Origin: Telluria aromaticivorans | GTDB taxonomy: Bacteria; Pseudomonadota; Gammaproteobacteria; Burkholderiales; Burkholderiaceae_D | NCBI RefSeq assembly: GCF_013003915.1 | Contig: NZ_JABAIV010000003.1 | Coordinates: 434,001 to 498,000 of the forward strand | Length of the DNA stretch: 64,000 bases | Direction of reading: 5' to 3' | Shown here: positions 34,470 through 42,039 of the stretch, piece after piece | Numbering within the stretch: position 1 is the stretch's first letter | Layout: each line of letters opens with the position of its first letter | Notes under the pieces: generated by a model | Database searches by the model: none | Told to the model about the DNA's origin: nothing | What the model saw: only the letters and a program-made list of their open reading frames with translations | Position numbers and translations under genes: made by a program

Positions 34470-34859
34470 TTATTTCTGCGACGAGTTGGCGCGGTCGACT
34501 TCCTGCTGCAGTACGCGCAGGTCTTCGTTCAGCGCGTTCGCCGCAGCGTTCGACTTGGCCGAACTGGCCTTGCTCTGCGCCAGCTTGGCGTCGGCCTGGG
34601 CCTGGATCGCCAGTTCGCGCGCCAGCTTGTAGTCCTTGGCGGCGAGGGCCTGGTTGGCGCGCATCATCTTGTCGCGGGCCAGGTTGATCTCTTCCGGCGC
34701 CAGCTCGGCGGCGCCCGCCGACACGGCGTTCTCGACTGCATTGCGCGACACGGCCACGTCGGCGGTCGCCGGGGCTTTCTGCGGACTTGCGCAGCCGGCC
34801 AGTACCAGCAGGGCAACGGCGGCAGCTGCCAGTGGGGTCGTCGGGTGTTTCTGTTTCAT
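34470..34859 (-). CDS. DUF4398 lipoprotein
   Basis: The 129-residue protein has a lipobox (LAGC) and a helical DUF4398 domain (SAGAAELAPEEINLARDKMMRANQALAAKDYKLARELAIQAQADAKLAQSKASSAKSN). AGGAGGA precedes the ATG at 34859. It is the first gene of the minus-strand stress run. The upstream promoter has the shared operator with a near-consensus -10 (TATAAC). Confidence 0.85.
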   Translation of the reverse strand: MKQKHPTTPLAAAAVALLVLAGCASPQKAPATADVAVSRNAVENAVSAGAAELAPEEINLARDKMMRANQALAAKDYKLARELAIQAQADAKLAQSKASSAKSNAAANALNEDLRVLQQEVDRANSSQK

Positions 34860-34925
34860 CGCGTTCCTCCTGTGATGATGCATGCGGAAATAAATCTTTA
34901 CGGTTGAGGCAATGTCCTTGATAAC

Positions 34926-34967
34926 GTTATAAACCTGTTATCGTCCGCCTTCGGTTCGCTGCCGCAC
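34926..34967 (-). promoter_or_regulatory. Operator GTTCG-N4-CGCAC plus -10, serving 34859 operon
   Basis: GTTCGCTGCCGCAC at 34954-34967. On the minus strand, after 22 bp, comes TATAAC (34931-34926), a 5/6 match to the -10 consensus. A GATAAC...GTTATC inverted repeat (34920-34942) overlaps the -10. Confidence 0.68.
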
Positions 34968-35004
34968 ATTGTCCACGCCACGCCTAGCTGCTCAATGGCA
35001 GAGC

Positions 35005-35047
35005 GTTAGGCAGCGCACATTGATCGCAGCCGGCTTTGCGCTAAGCT
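35005..35047 (+). promoter_or_regulatory. Operator GTTAG-N4-CGCAC plus -10, serving asmA-like gene
   Basis: GTTAGGCAGCGCAC at 35005-35018, 23 bp, then TAAGCT at 35042-35047. The start codon follows 38 bp later. The -10 is poor. Confidence 0.5.
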
Positions 35048-35085
35048 GGACTGGACCACTACTTACTCATAATGGAAGGACCGCC

Positions 35086-37158
35086 ATGGCCGAGACCCAC
35101 ACGCCGGCGGCGCAGGGCCGGCCTCCGGCGCGCCGCAAGACGAACAAGAAAATCCTGCTGAGCATCCTCGGCATCCTGGTGGCGATTCCGGTGATCGCCA
35201 TCGTCATCATCCTGACCTTCGACTGGAACCGCGCACGCCCCTGGATCAATGCCAAGGTCAGCGACGCGATCGACCGTCCCTTCGCTATCCGCGGCAACCT
35301 GGATGTGGAATGGGAACGCCCCGCCAAGACCATGACGCCCGAAGAGCGCAGCTGGCGCGACCACATTCCGTGGCCGCACCTGATCGCCAACGATGTCCAC
35401 GTCGGCAACCCGGCCGGCCTGCCGGCGCAGGACATGGCCAGCGTGCGCCAGTTCTCGTTTTCGCTGAATCCCTTCGGCCTGCTCCACCGCACCATCGGCA
35501 TCCCGCTGCTGCGTTTCGACGGCCCACGGGTGGACCTGCTGCGCACTGACCGGGAACACAACAACTGGACCTTCAAGCGCAACGAGGAAAAGTCACGCTG
35601 GAACCTCGACCTCGAACGCGTGGTGCTGACCGAGGGCGTGGTGCACATTAAAGATGCGGTCACCAAGTCGGACGTCACGGCGCTGGTGCGCACGCTCGAC
35701 AAGGACAAGCGCTACGGGGTCGGCTGGACGCTCGACGGCACCTACAACGGCGCCAAGGTGGTGGGCGGCGGCAAGGCCGGCGCGGTGCTGTCTCTCAAGC
35801 AGCAAGGCACGCCCTACCCGGTGCAGGCCGAGATGCGTTCGGGCCGCACCCGCATTGCGCTCGAAGGCACGGTGACCCGTCCCTCCAGGCTGGCGGCGAT
35901 CGACCTGAAGCTGGAACTGGCCGGCGCCAGCATGGACCAGCTGTATAACTTCACCGGTGTGGTGCTGCCGACCACCGGGCCATTCTCGACCTCGGGACGC
36001 CTGACCGGCACGCTCGGCGAAGCCAACAGCCGCTGGGTCTACGACGGCTTCAAGGGCAAGGTCGGCTCGAGCGACATCGGCGGGCGCCTCGAATACGCCA
36101 CTGGTTCACCGCGGCCCAAGCTGTCCGGCAATGTGCGCTCGAAGCAGCTGGTCTTCACCGACCTGGCGCCGCTGATCGGCGCCGATTCCAACGCCGCCAA
36201 GAAAGAACGCAATGCCGACGTCGTGCAGCCCACCGGCAAGGTGCTGCCGGTCGAGGAATTCAAGACCGAGCGCTGGAACAAGCTCGACGCCGACGTGCGC
36301 TATGCCGCCGACCGCATCATCCGCGACACCGCCTTCCCGATCAGCAAGCTGTCGACCCACCTGAAAATGGAGAACGCTGTGCTGACCCTGGAGCCGCTCG
36401 AATTTGCCATGGCCGGCGGCACGGTGCGCTCCAACATCCGGCTCGACGGCCGCGGCCGCGAAGGCCCGAAGGCGATCAAGGCCCAGGCCAAGGTCGCGGC
36501 GCGCAACATCGAGATCGCCAAGCTGTTCCCGAAGATCGAACAGATGAAGGCCACGGTCGGCAACATCGATGGCGAAGCCAACCTGACGGCGCAGGGCAAT
36601 TCGGTGGCGAGCCTGCTGGCCGGCTCCAACGGCGAACTCAAGACCTTGATCAGCAAGGGGCAAGTGAGCAAGATGCTGCTCGAGATGATGGGCCTGAACG
36701 TGGCGAACATCGTGATCACCAAGCTGTTCGGCGACAAGCAGGTGCAGCTCAACTGCATGGCCACGGATTTCGCGGTGACCAATGGCGTCGCGCGCACCCG
36801 CACCTTCGTCGTCGATACCCAGGAAGCCCTGATCACGGTGGCCGGCGCCATCAACCTGGCCGACGAGCAGATGGACTTGCGCATCGACCCGAAGACCAAG
36901 GCCGTGCGCATCTTTTCGCTGCGCTCGCCGCTCTACGTGCGCGGCCCGTTCAGCAACCCCGACGTGTCGATCGACAAGGGCGTGCTGGCCATGAAGGCCG
37001 GCGGCGCTGCCATCCTGGCCGCGGTGGCGGCGCCGATCGCCGCGCTGATCCCCCTCATCAATACGGGCCCGGGCGAAAGCACCGACTGCGCCCGCCTGCT
37101 GGCCGTGGCGCGCGAAAAGCCACAGGCCCCGCCACCCGGCAAGGTCCAGCGCCGTTGA
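35086..37158 (+). CDS. AsmA-family protein
   Basis: The 690-residue protein has one N-terminal membrane helix (about 22-42), the AsmA N-terminal domain, a long beta-rich periplasmic region and the AsmA C-terminal region (VGNIDGEANLTAQGNSVASLLAGSNGELK near 500-530, RTFVVDTQEALITVAGAINLADEQMDLRIDPKTK). AsmA-like proteins are thought to conduct phospholipids between membranes. GGAAGGA supports the ATG at 35086. It carries its own operator and is divergent from the DUF4398 operon. Confidence 0.9.
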   Translation: MAETHTPAAQGRPPARRKTNKKILLSILGILVAIPVIAIVIILTFDWNRARPWINAKVSDAIDRPFAIRGNLDVEWERPAKTMTPEERSWRDHIPWPHLIANDVHVGNPAGLPAQDMASVRQFSFSLNPFGLLHRTIGIPLLRFDGPRVDLLRTDREHNNWTFKRNEEKSRWNLDLERVVLTEGVVHIKDAVTKSDVTALVRTLDKDKRYGVGWTLDGTYNGAKVVGGGKAGAVLSLKQQGTPYPVQAEMRSGRTRIALEGTVTRPSRLAAIDLKLELAGASMDQLYNFTGVVLPTTGPFSTSGRLTGTLGEANSRWVYDGFKGKVGSSDIGGRLEYATGSPRPKLSGNVRSKQLVFTDLAPLIGADSNAAKKERNADVVQPTGKVLPVEEFKTERWNKLDADVRYAADRIIRDTAFPISKLSTHLKMENAVLTLEPLEFAMAGGTVRSNIRLDGRGREGPKAIKAQAKVAARNIEIAKLFPKIEQMKATVGNIDGEANLTAQGNSVASLLAGSNGELKTLISKGQVSKMLLEMMGLNVANIVITKLFGDKQVQLNCMATDFAVTNGVARTRTFVVDTQEALITVAGAINLADEQMDLRIDPKTKAVRIFSLRSPLYVRGPFSNPDVSIDKGVLAMKAGGAAILAAVAAPIAALIPLINTGPGESTDCARLLAVAREKPQAPPPGKVQRR

Positions 37159-37214
37159 CGCCCTTCGCGCCCTCGACCGGCATCGGGTTGAGGGCGAGAA
37201 AAAGTTTGCGGAAC

Positions 37215-37256
37215 GTTACTTGTCGAACAGACCAGCTCGCCTAGAAGCAATATTCT
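37215..37256 (+). promoter_or_regulatory. Operator GTTAC-N4-CGAAC plus -10, serving BON gene
   Basis: GTTACTTGTCGAAC at 37215-37228 (left half degenerate), 22 bp, then TATTCT at 37251-37256; the ATG is 32 bp on. The predicted operator centre is -41.5. Confidence 0.6.
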
Positions 37257-37288
37257 GCACACATGGACTCGACAAACACCTTGGCAAC

Positions 37289-37600
37289 ATGAAGCGATTC
37301 GGATGCACGACTGCCCTGCTGGCCATGCTGGCCCTGGGCCAGGTCGCAGGGTGTGCGATGTCAGGCAGCGTTGGACCGGTGGTGCAAGCCATCGACGACG
37401 CCACCATCACCGCAGGCGTCCAGGCCGCCATCGTGCGCGATCCTGCGCTGAAGGTGACCGGGATCGGTGTCGAGACCGAGCAGGGCGTAGTACAGCTGAG
37501 TGGCTTCGTAAGCTCGGCGGATAGCGTGGCGGCCGCGGCATCGGTTGCCCGGACCGTTAAAGGCGTGAAATCGGTCAGGAATGACCTGCGCTTGAAATAA
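37289..37600 (+). CDS. BON-domain lipoprotein, second copy
   Basis: The 103-residue protein has a lipobox (VAGC) and one BON domain (AIDDATITAGVQAAIVRDPALKVTGIGVETEQGVVQLSGFVSSADSVAAAASVARTVKGVKSVRNDLRLK), closely similar in plan to the 29184 protein. No strong ribosome binding site is seen. It is followed at 21 bp by a glycine-zipper lipoprotein gene, with which it shares a promoter. Confidence 0.88.
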   Translation: MKRFGCTTALLAMLALGQVAGCAMSGSVGPVVQAIDDATITAGVQAAIVRDPALKVTGIGVETEQGVVQLSGFVSSADSVAAAASVARTVKGVKSVRNDLRLK

Positions 37601-37621
37601 CCCACCATTTAGGAGAATACT

Positions 37622-37843
37622 ATGAAAACCATTAAACAACTGATCGTCACCGCATCGCTGGCAACCGTGGCCCTGGGCCTGACCGGCTGCGCAGGCATGT
37701 CGCAGCAGGACAAGAACACCGCCATCGGCGCAGGCGCCGGTGCAGTGGTCGGCGGCGTCCTGACCGGTGGCAGCCCAGTCGGCACCGTCGGCGGCGCAGC
37801 TGTCGGCGGCGTGATCGGCAACCAGGTCAACAAGACCAACTAA
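37622..37843 (+). CDS. OsmB-like glycine-zipper lipoprotein
   Basis: The 73-residue protein has a lipobox (LTGC) and a glycine zipper (AIGAGAGAVVGGVLTGGSPVGTVGGAAVGGVIGNQVNK). Size and layout resemble OsmB, an osmotically inducible outer-membrane lipoprotein. It is the second gene after the BON lipoprotein; a strong terminator follows 25 bp later. Confidence 0.88.
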   Translation: MKTIKQLIVTASLATVALGLTGCAGMSQQDKNTAIGAGAGAVVGGVLTGGSPVGTVGGAAVGGVIGNQVNKTN

Positions 37844-37867
37844 GCAGTAAAAGCAACGCGACACGAG

Positions 37868-37892
37868 AAAGCCCGGCTAGCCGGGCTTTTTT
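37868..37892. terminator. Bidirectional intrinsic terminator
   Basis: AAAGCCCGGCTAGCCGGGCTTTTTT: perfect stem with A-run and T-run, after the osmB-like gene. Confidence 0.92.
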
Positions 37893-37934
37893 GTTTGTGC
37901 TTCCAAGGTCGGCGCCTCGAGATTTGCCGCACAT

Positions 37935-38110
37935 CGTAGGGTGGGCAGATTCTGCCCACGCGTTCAAATCCTGCATGCGTTTCGGTGGGCTTGCGCAATA
38001 AAAAACGCATGCGTCCCTACAAACGCATGCGTAGCGATATTTCATCTAGCTGACCGCGTGGGCAAGGTAATTCATGCCAATGGCCTGAATTACGAATTTC
38101 CCACCCTACA
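37935..38110. repeat. Palindromic repeat copy D
   Basis: The left hairpin is GTGGGCAGATTCTGCCCAC. The right-arm apex carries a nested hairpin of the GTAATTCATGCC-AAT-GGCCTGAATTAC type. The spacer contains two copies of AAACGCATGCGT. The outer end CCCTAC overlaps the stop codon of the Crp/Fnr gene. Confidence 0.9.
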
Positions 38111-38834
38111 TGAAACTCAAGGCTGGCTGGGCGCCCGCCTCCTTCACGATCGCATAGCAGGTACACGAGGCCGCCGCCAGCCCCTCCGGATCGAGGATCT
38201 CGATATTCCCGCGGCTATAAATGATCAGCCCCTGCTGCTGCAGCGCGCTGGCGGCCTTGGTCACGCCAACCCGCCGCACCCCGAGCGCGTGCGCCAGGAA
38301 TTCGTGCGTCAGGTGGAACTTTTCCGATTGCAGGCGGTCGCGCGTAATCAGGAGCGAGCGCGCCAGCCGCGCTTCCAGTACGTGGAAACGGCTGCACACC
38401 GCGATCTGGATCGCCTGCGCCAGTTGGGTGTCGGTATAGCGGTAGAGCACGCGCTGGAGCGCATCGTTGCGCGCCACCTCGGCGCGGAAGCAGGCGCTGT
38501 CCATGCGGCTCGCGCTGCCGGCGCGCTGGACGACGGCGCGCACCTGGGTGGTGTCGTGGCCCAGCGCAACCGTGGCGCCGACCATGCCTTCGCGGCCGAC
38601 CAGCCCGACTTCGAGCGTCATGCGGCCTTCGGCCACGCCCATCAGCGAAATCAGGCAGTCATGGGGAAAGTAGATGTAGCGCAGGGGGTCGCCTGCCTCG
38701 CACAGCACGTCGCCGACTTCGACCCGTACGGGGTCCAGCAGCGGCAGTACTTGCGCCAGTTCCTGCGGCGGGAGCGCGGCCAGCAGCAGGTTGCTGTTGT
38801 GCTCGACGATCTGCGGCGGTACGGCAAAATTCAT
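38106..38834 (-). CDS. Crp/Fnr-family transcriptional regulator
   Basis: The 242-residue protein has a cyclic-nucleotide-binding-like beta roll (ELAQVLPLLDPVRVEVGDVLCEAGDPLRYIYFPHDCLISLM, residues 20-65) and a C-terminal Crp-type winged helix (HLTHEFLAHALGVRRVGVTKAASALQQQGLIIYSRGNIEILDPEGL). The cAMP phosphate-binding RxA(S/T) signature of Crp is not visible, and there is no Fnr-type Cys cluster, so the signal is unknown. The start at 38834 is chosen because GAGGA lies 6 bp upstream. The stop codon falls inside repeat D. It is the best candidate activator for the shared operators; this is inference from location and operator geometry. Confidence 0.88.
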   Translation of the reverse strand: MNFAVPPQIVEHNSNLLLAALPPQELAQVLPLLDPVRVEVGDVLCEAGDPLRYIYFPHDCLISLMGVAEGRMTLEVGLVGREGMVGATVALGHDTTQVRAVVQRAGSASRMDSACFRAEVARNDALQRVLYRYTDTQLAQAIQIAVCSRFHVLEARLARSLLITRDRLQSEKFHLTHEFLAHALGVRRVGVTKAASALQQQGLIIYSRGNIEILDPEGLAAASCTCYAIVKEAGAQPALSFM

Positions 38835-38938
38835 TGGATCCTCGGAGTGGGACTGCATGGTGCAAACCGTTGATCGGTGTGTTGGATACATTTGCAAACA
38901 ATTTTAGTCAGCGTAACCGTGCCCCTGCGCGCGAGTAT

Positions 38939-38980
38939 GTACGGTGACGCACGGAACCCCCTGTTGTTCCTGAGGACAAT
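38939..38980 (+). promoter_or_regulatory. Operator GTACG-N4-CGCAC plus -10, serving 39049 gene
   Basis: GTACGGTGACGCAC at 38939-38952, 22 bp, then GACAAT at 38975-38980. It lies between the divergent Crp/Fnr gene and the glycine-zipper gene and could also autoregulate the former (TACGCT at 38915-38910 on minus, weak). Confidence 0.6.
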
Positions 38981-39048
38981 CGGGTAATGAACAGGCCGCC
39001 CGCGTTTTGCACGCCGGGCCCACACAAGACGAACCCGAAAGGACGCAC

Positions 39049-39831
39049 ATGAATACCTCCCCCAACCCACAATCACGGGGCCGCCTCCACCCGATGATGA
39101 TCCTGGCCGCGCTTGCGGTCCTGCTGTTCTGCCTGGTAGGCACGGCAGCCATCCTCGGTTGGATTCCATCCTCGATCGGCGGCACCGCCAACCGCCAGCT
39201 GGACGATGCCGACCGCCTGGCCCTGGCCTCGACCCTGCCGCAGGGCGCGCAGCCGGCGCCGATGGTGGTGGCCGCTCCTTCGCAGCAGCTGGCACCCGGC
39301 TACGTGCAGGCGCCCCCTGCCCCGTCGAACTACCAGCCGCAGGCCTATGCACCGGCCCCGGCGCCGACTTATCCGGCAGCGCAGGCACTGGCGGCTGCCC
39401 CGGCCCCTGCTGCTGTTCGCGTCTATGACGAACCGGTCAGCAAGCCGGCGAAAAAGGCAGTCCAGGTGGCAGCCGCCGACAACGGCCGCAACTGGTGCTC
39501 GAACTGCGGCAACGTGGAATCGGTCCGCACCATCAAGCAACGCGCCCAGGGCAGCGGCCTGGGTGCTGCGGGCGGCGCCGTGCTCGGCGGCCTGCTGGGC
39601 AACCAGGTGGGCAGCGGTTCCGGCCGCACCATTGCCACCGCAGCCGGAGCGATCGGCGGCGCCGTGGTCGGCAACCAGGTCGAAGGCAACATGAAGGCCA
39701 GCACCAGCTATGAAATCCGGGTGCGCCTGGATGACGGCACCGTGCGTACCTTCAACCAGAACAACCCGCCCGCATGGCGCAGCGGCGACCGCGTCCGCAT
39801 TGTCAAGGGCCGCCTGCGTTCGGTTGCCTGA
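39049..39831 (+). CDS. Glycine-zipper 2TM protein with membrane anchor
   Basis: The 260-residue protein has an N-terminal membrane helix (MMILAALAVLLFCLVGTAAILGW), a Pro/Ala/Gln spacer (about 60-125), a short Cys motif (WCSNCGNVESV), a glycine zipper (GLGAAGGAVLGGLLGNQVGSGSGRTIATAAGAIGGAVVGNQVE) and a C-terminal beta segment (YEIRVRLDDGTVRTFNQNNPPAWRSGDRVRIVKGRLRSV). The zipper and tail match the plan of the 30361 lipoprotein, fused here to an inner-membrane anchor. It is followed by a terminator. Confidence 0.85.
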   Translation: MNTSPNPQSRGRLHPMMILAALAVLLFCLVGTAAILGWIPSSIGGTANRQLDDADRLALASTLPQGAQPAPMVVAAPSQQLAPGYVQAPPAPSNYQPQAYAPAPAPTYPAAQALAAAPAPAAVRVYDEPVSKPAKKAVQVAAADNGRNWCSNCGNVESVRTIKQRAQGSGLGAAGGAVLGGLLGNQVGSGSGRTIATAAGAIGGAVVGNQVEGNMKASTSYEIRVRLDDGTVRTFNQNNPPAWRSGDRVRIVKGRLRSVA

Positions 39832-39853
39832 TCCACGTCGCACCACATGATCG

Positions 39854-39886
39854 AGGCCGGGTTTCCGTAAGGAACCCGGCCTTTAT
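39854..39886 (+). terminator. Intrinsic terminator after 39049 gene
   Basis: AGGCCGGGTT(T)CC-GTAA-GGAACCCGGCCT then TTATT; 23 bp past the stop. Confidence 0.8.
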
Positions 39887-39915
39887 TACTTTTGAATAAT
39901 TTTCTGAAATGCAAT

Positions 39916-39957
39916 GTGCGCCATCGCACGGAATTATTGCTGAGCTAACCCGACAAT
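39916..39957 (+). promoter_or_regulatory. Operator GTGCG-N4-CGCAC plus -10, serving 40014 gene
   Basis: Perfect inverted repeat GTGCGCCATCGCAC at 39916-39929, 22 bp, then GACAAT at 39952-39957, the same -10 as at 38975. Confidence 0.65.
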
Positions 39958-40013
39958 GGAACTGCGCGAACCAACGCGTGCGGTGCAGACAATTACCATA
40001 GGGGGAACGCATC

Positions 40014-40241
40014 ATGAACAGCATGGCGTGGATCGGCATCATCATCTGGGGAGTGGTCCTTTCAAGCTTCGGGCTGCTGTCGGCCCCTCCACCGAGCGAA
40101 GCTCCGTCGGGCTCGCTGCAACCGCACGACGTCGTCTTCCTGGTCGCGGGCGGACTCGTCACCTGCCTGATCGGCATCACCGGCCTGCTGGGCTTCATGG
40201 GCTGGATCCCGGGACTGCGCAAGGATAAGGGGATGGCATAA
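40014..40241 (+). CDS. Small two-helix membrane protein, unknown
   Basis: The 75-residue protein has two hydrophobic helices (MAWIGIIIWGVVLSSFGLLSA and VVFLVAGGLVTCLIGITGLLGFMGWIPG). No family is recognised. A GGGGGAACGC stretch precedes the ATG. It has its own operator-type promoter and is followed 97 bp later by another small membrane protein with a similar promoter, so the two are independently transcribed members of one proposed regulon. Confidence 0.72.
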   Translation: MNSMAWIGIIIWGVVLSSFGLLSAPPPSEAPSGSLQPHDVVFLVAGGLVTCLIGITGLLGFMGWIPGLRKDKGMA

Positions 40242-40252
40242 TCCAGCAGTGC

Positions 40253-40294
40253 GTACGCCATCGAACAGAGGCCAGCAGTAAGGCTGGGCATACT
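40253..40294 (+). promoter_or_regulatory. Operator GTACG-N4-CGAAC plus -10, serving 40339 gene
   Basis: GTACGCCATCGAAC at 40253-40266, 22 bp, then CATACT at 40289-40294. The start codon is 44 bp on. Confidence 0.62.
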
Positions 40295-40338
40295 GGTATC
40301 ACGACGCCAATGCGCGTAATTCGAGTGAGGACACTATC

Positions 40339-40485
40339 ATGCTATATACAATCGCTGTCATCCTGATCGTCCTGTGGCTGCTGGGCCTGGTGACCTCGTA
40401 CACCATCGGCGGCTTCATCCATATCCTGCTGGTCGTCGCCGTGATCATGATCCTGGTGCGCCTGATCAGCGGACGGGGAATATAG
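40339..40485 (+). CDS. lmo0937-family 48-residue membrane protein
   Basis: The 48-residue microprotein (MLYTIAVILIVLWLLGLVTS..., two hydrophobic stretches, ending RLISGRGI) matches the lmo0937 family of tiny stress-associated membrane proteins. GTGAGGA precedes the ATG. It is followed by a large terminator-like hairpin. The function of the family is unknown. Confidence 0.85.
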   Translation: MLYTIAVILIVLWLLGLVTSYTIGGFIHILLVVAVIMILVRLISGRGI

Positions 40486-40510
40486 CCCTTGCCACTATTT
40501 CGTAAGACCC

Positions 40511-40568
40511 GATCCGTTTCGCAGTCGCGCCCTGGCGGGTGCGATTCCGAAACGGATTTTTGCTTTTT
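40511..40568 (+). terminator. Long hairpin with T-run just before OmpA-like gene
   Basis: Arms ATCCGTTTCG (40512-40521) and CGAAACGGAT (40548-40557) enclose a second stem (TCGCGCCC-TGGC-GGGTGCGA); TTTTTGCTTTTTTT follows. The AAGGAG of the next gene begins only about 6 bp after the T-run, so it is either the end of the lmo0937 transcript or a leader attenuator. Confidence 0.8.
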
Positions 40569-40585
40569 TTCGTAAGGAGATCATC

Positions 40586-41254
40586 ATGCATACCAAACTG
40601 ACCAAATCGGCCATCGCCGCCACCATCGTTCTCATGACCGCCACCGGTTGCGCCGACATGAGCCCAACCCAGCGCGGCACCGCCCAGGGCGCCGGCATCG
40701 GCGCCGGCCTGGGCGCGATCCTCGGCGCCACCACCAGCGGCGGTGGCGGTGGCCGCGCGGCAAAGGGCGCGGCGATCGGCGGCGCCCTCGGTGCTGTCGC
40801 CGGCAACATCTGGTCCAAGCGCATGGAGCAGCAGAAGCAGGCCATGGAACAGGCCACCCGCGGCACCGGCGTGCAGGTCAGCCAGACCTCCGACAACCGC
40901 CTGAAGCTCGAGATCCCGAGCGACGTCTCGTTCGACACCGGCCGTTCGGACATCAAGTCCAACTTCCAGCCGGTGCTGGACCGCTTCGCCTCGACGCTGC
41001 AGGAAAACCCGGCCACCACCGTGACCATCATCGGCCACACCGACAGCACCGGCACCCCGGACATCAACCAGCCGCTGTCAGTCGACCGCGCGGCGCGCAC
41101 CCGCGATTACCTGTCGAACCGCGGCGTGAACCCGAACCGCATCACGATCGAAGGCCGTGGCGAGCGCGAGCCGATCGCCTCGAACAACGACGCATCGAGC
41201 CGTTCGCGCAACCGCCGCGTCGAAATTTATGTGGCGGAGCGCGGCCAGGGTTAA
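40586..41254 (+). CDS. YiaD-like OmpA-family lipoprotein with glycine zipper
   Basis: The 222-residue protein has a lipobox (ATGC), a glycine zipper (GAGIGAGLGAILGATTSGGGGGRAAKGAAIGGALGAVAGN) and a C-terminal OmpA domain (DVSFDTGRSDIKSNF, IIGHTDSTGTPDINQPLSVDRAARTRDYL, SRSRNRRVEIYV). This is the YiaD layout; YiaD is an outer-membrane lipoprotein that can suppress BamB loss in E. coli. AAGGAG precedes the start. A terminator lies directly upstream and another follows. Confidence 0.9.
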   Translation: MHTKLTKSAIAATIVLMTATGCADMSPTQRGTAQGAGIGAGLGAILGATTSGGGGGRAAKGAAIGGALGAVAGNIWSKRMEQQKQAMEQATRGTGVQVSQTSDNRLKLEIPSDVSFDTGRSDIKSNFQPVLDRFASTLQENPATTVTIIGHTDSTGTPDINQPLSVDRAARTRDYLSNRGVNPNRITIEGRGEREPIASNNDASSRSRNRRVEIYVAERGQG

Positions 41255-41278
41255 GCGCACCTGACCTGTCTGGACAAG

Positions 41279-41301
41279 AGGCCGGCTTTGCCGGCCTTTT
41301 T
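41279..41301 (+). terminator. Intrinsic terminator after YiaD-like gene
   Basis: AGGCCGGC-TTT-GCCGGCCT followed by TTTT. Confidence 0.9.
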
Positions 41302-41508
41302 CTTGTCCATGCATAAGTTTTCCTTATTCTTCCACCAATAATCAATAAGCCTTCCCGGCCTCTCCATTCCCACAATTTATAGCTGTTGCAATTGCCAAAC
41401 AAATTATTAATCCGATTTGACATTTGTTTATCCAAAATGCTCTGAGGCTGCCCTTCGGTGAATATTCACACCCTGCCGGAGAGTCGATCGACAAGGTAAG
41501 ACACCGCT

Positions 41509-41793
41509 CCACCGAGCGGAGTCGGCAAGGGTCAGCCGGCCGGCGCCTACAGCCTGGGCGGCCTGGAAAAGTTCAGCAACTGAGTGAGCGACTGCTCGAT
41601 CCCGGAATGGACCACCTTCCACGTGTCCTACTCGTACACGGGCTTCAAGAACTGGACCCTGTCGGGCAACATCAAGAACCTGTTCGACACCGCGGCGCCG
41701 TATGACCCGCGCTACCCGAACGAAGGTTTCAACACCCAGCTGCACAATGCAATGGGCCCTTACTTCCGCATGAGCGCCAGCTACAAGTTCTGA
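41509..41793 (+). pseudogene. C-terminal remnant of a TonB-dependent receptor
   Basis: The last about 90 codons of a TonB-dependent receptor survive: GAYSLGGLEKFSN, an in-frame TGA (41581-41583), then WTTFHVSYSYTGFKNWTLSGNIKNLFDTAAPYDPRYPNEGFNTQ and a terminal FRMSASYKF. The NLFD motif and final aromatic residue are typical of the receptor barrel end. The plug, signal peptide and most of the barrel are missing. Upstream (about 41303-41460) the sequence is unusually AT-rich, which fits a deletion or insertion scar. A normal terminator still follows. Confidence 0.82.
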
Positions 41794-41812
41794 TCGGACG
41801 TGTAGGTTGAAA

Positions 41813-41850
41813 TGAAAAAAGCCGCCTGGTGGAAGCTGGGCGGCTTTTTA
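41813..41850. terminator. Terminator of the receptor remnant
   Basis: AAAAAAGCCGCC...GGCGGCTTTTT: strong stem with both A- and T-runs. Confidence 0.88.
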
Positions 41851-41885
41851 TTTGTTTGGGCCGCAGGGCCTGCGTCACGATATAT

Positions 41886-42019
41886 CGTAGGGTGGGCAGG
41901 TCTCCTGCCCGCGCGTTCAACCAGCGGATGAAGAGCCGCGCCGATGACATCACCGTAATTTGAACGCACGGGCGTCCGTAATTGCGGGCATTGCCCGAAA
42001 TTACCCCGCCCACCCTACG
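41886..42019. repeat. Palindromic repeat copy E
   Basis: The left hairpin is GTGGGCAGGTCTCCTGCCCGC. The right-arm apex carries a nested GTAATTGCGGGCATTGCCCG-type hairpin. It lies between the receptor remnant (plus) and the aminotransferase (minus). Confidence 0.9.
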
Positions 42020-42039
42020 GGCAACGCAGCCGTTAGCGA

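Noticed and set aside
34920..34942. GATAAC-N11-GTTATC as a second operator family
   Set aside because: It was noticed only once, overlapping the -10 of one promoter; a single 6-bp inverted repeat is weak evidence.
37170..37196. Hairpin CGCCCTC...GAGGGCG after the asmA-like gene as a terminator
   Set aside because: It is followed by AGAAAAAG, not a T-run, on the coding strand, so an intrinsic terminator is not supported.
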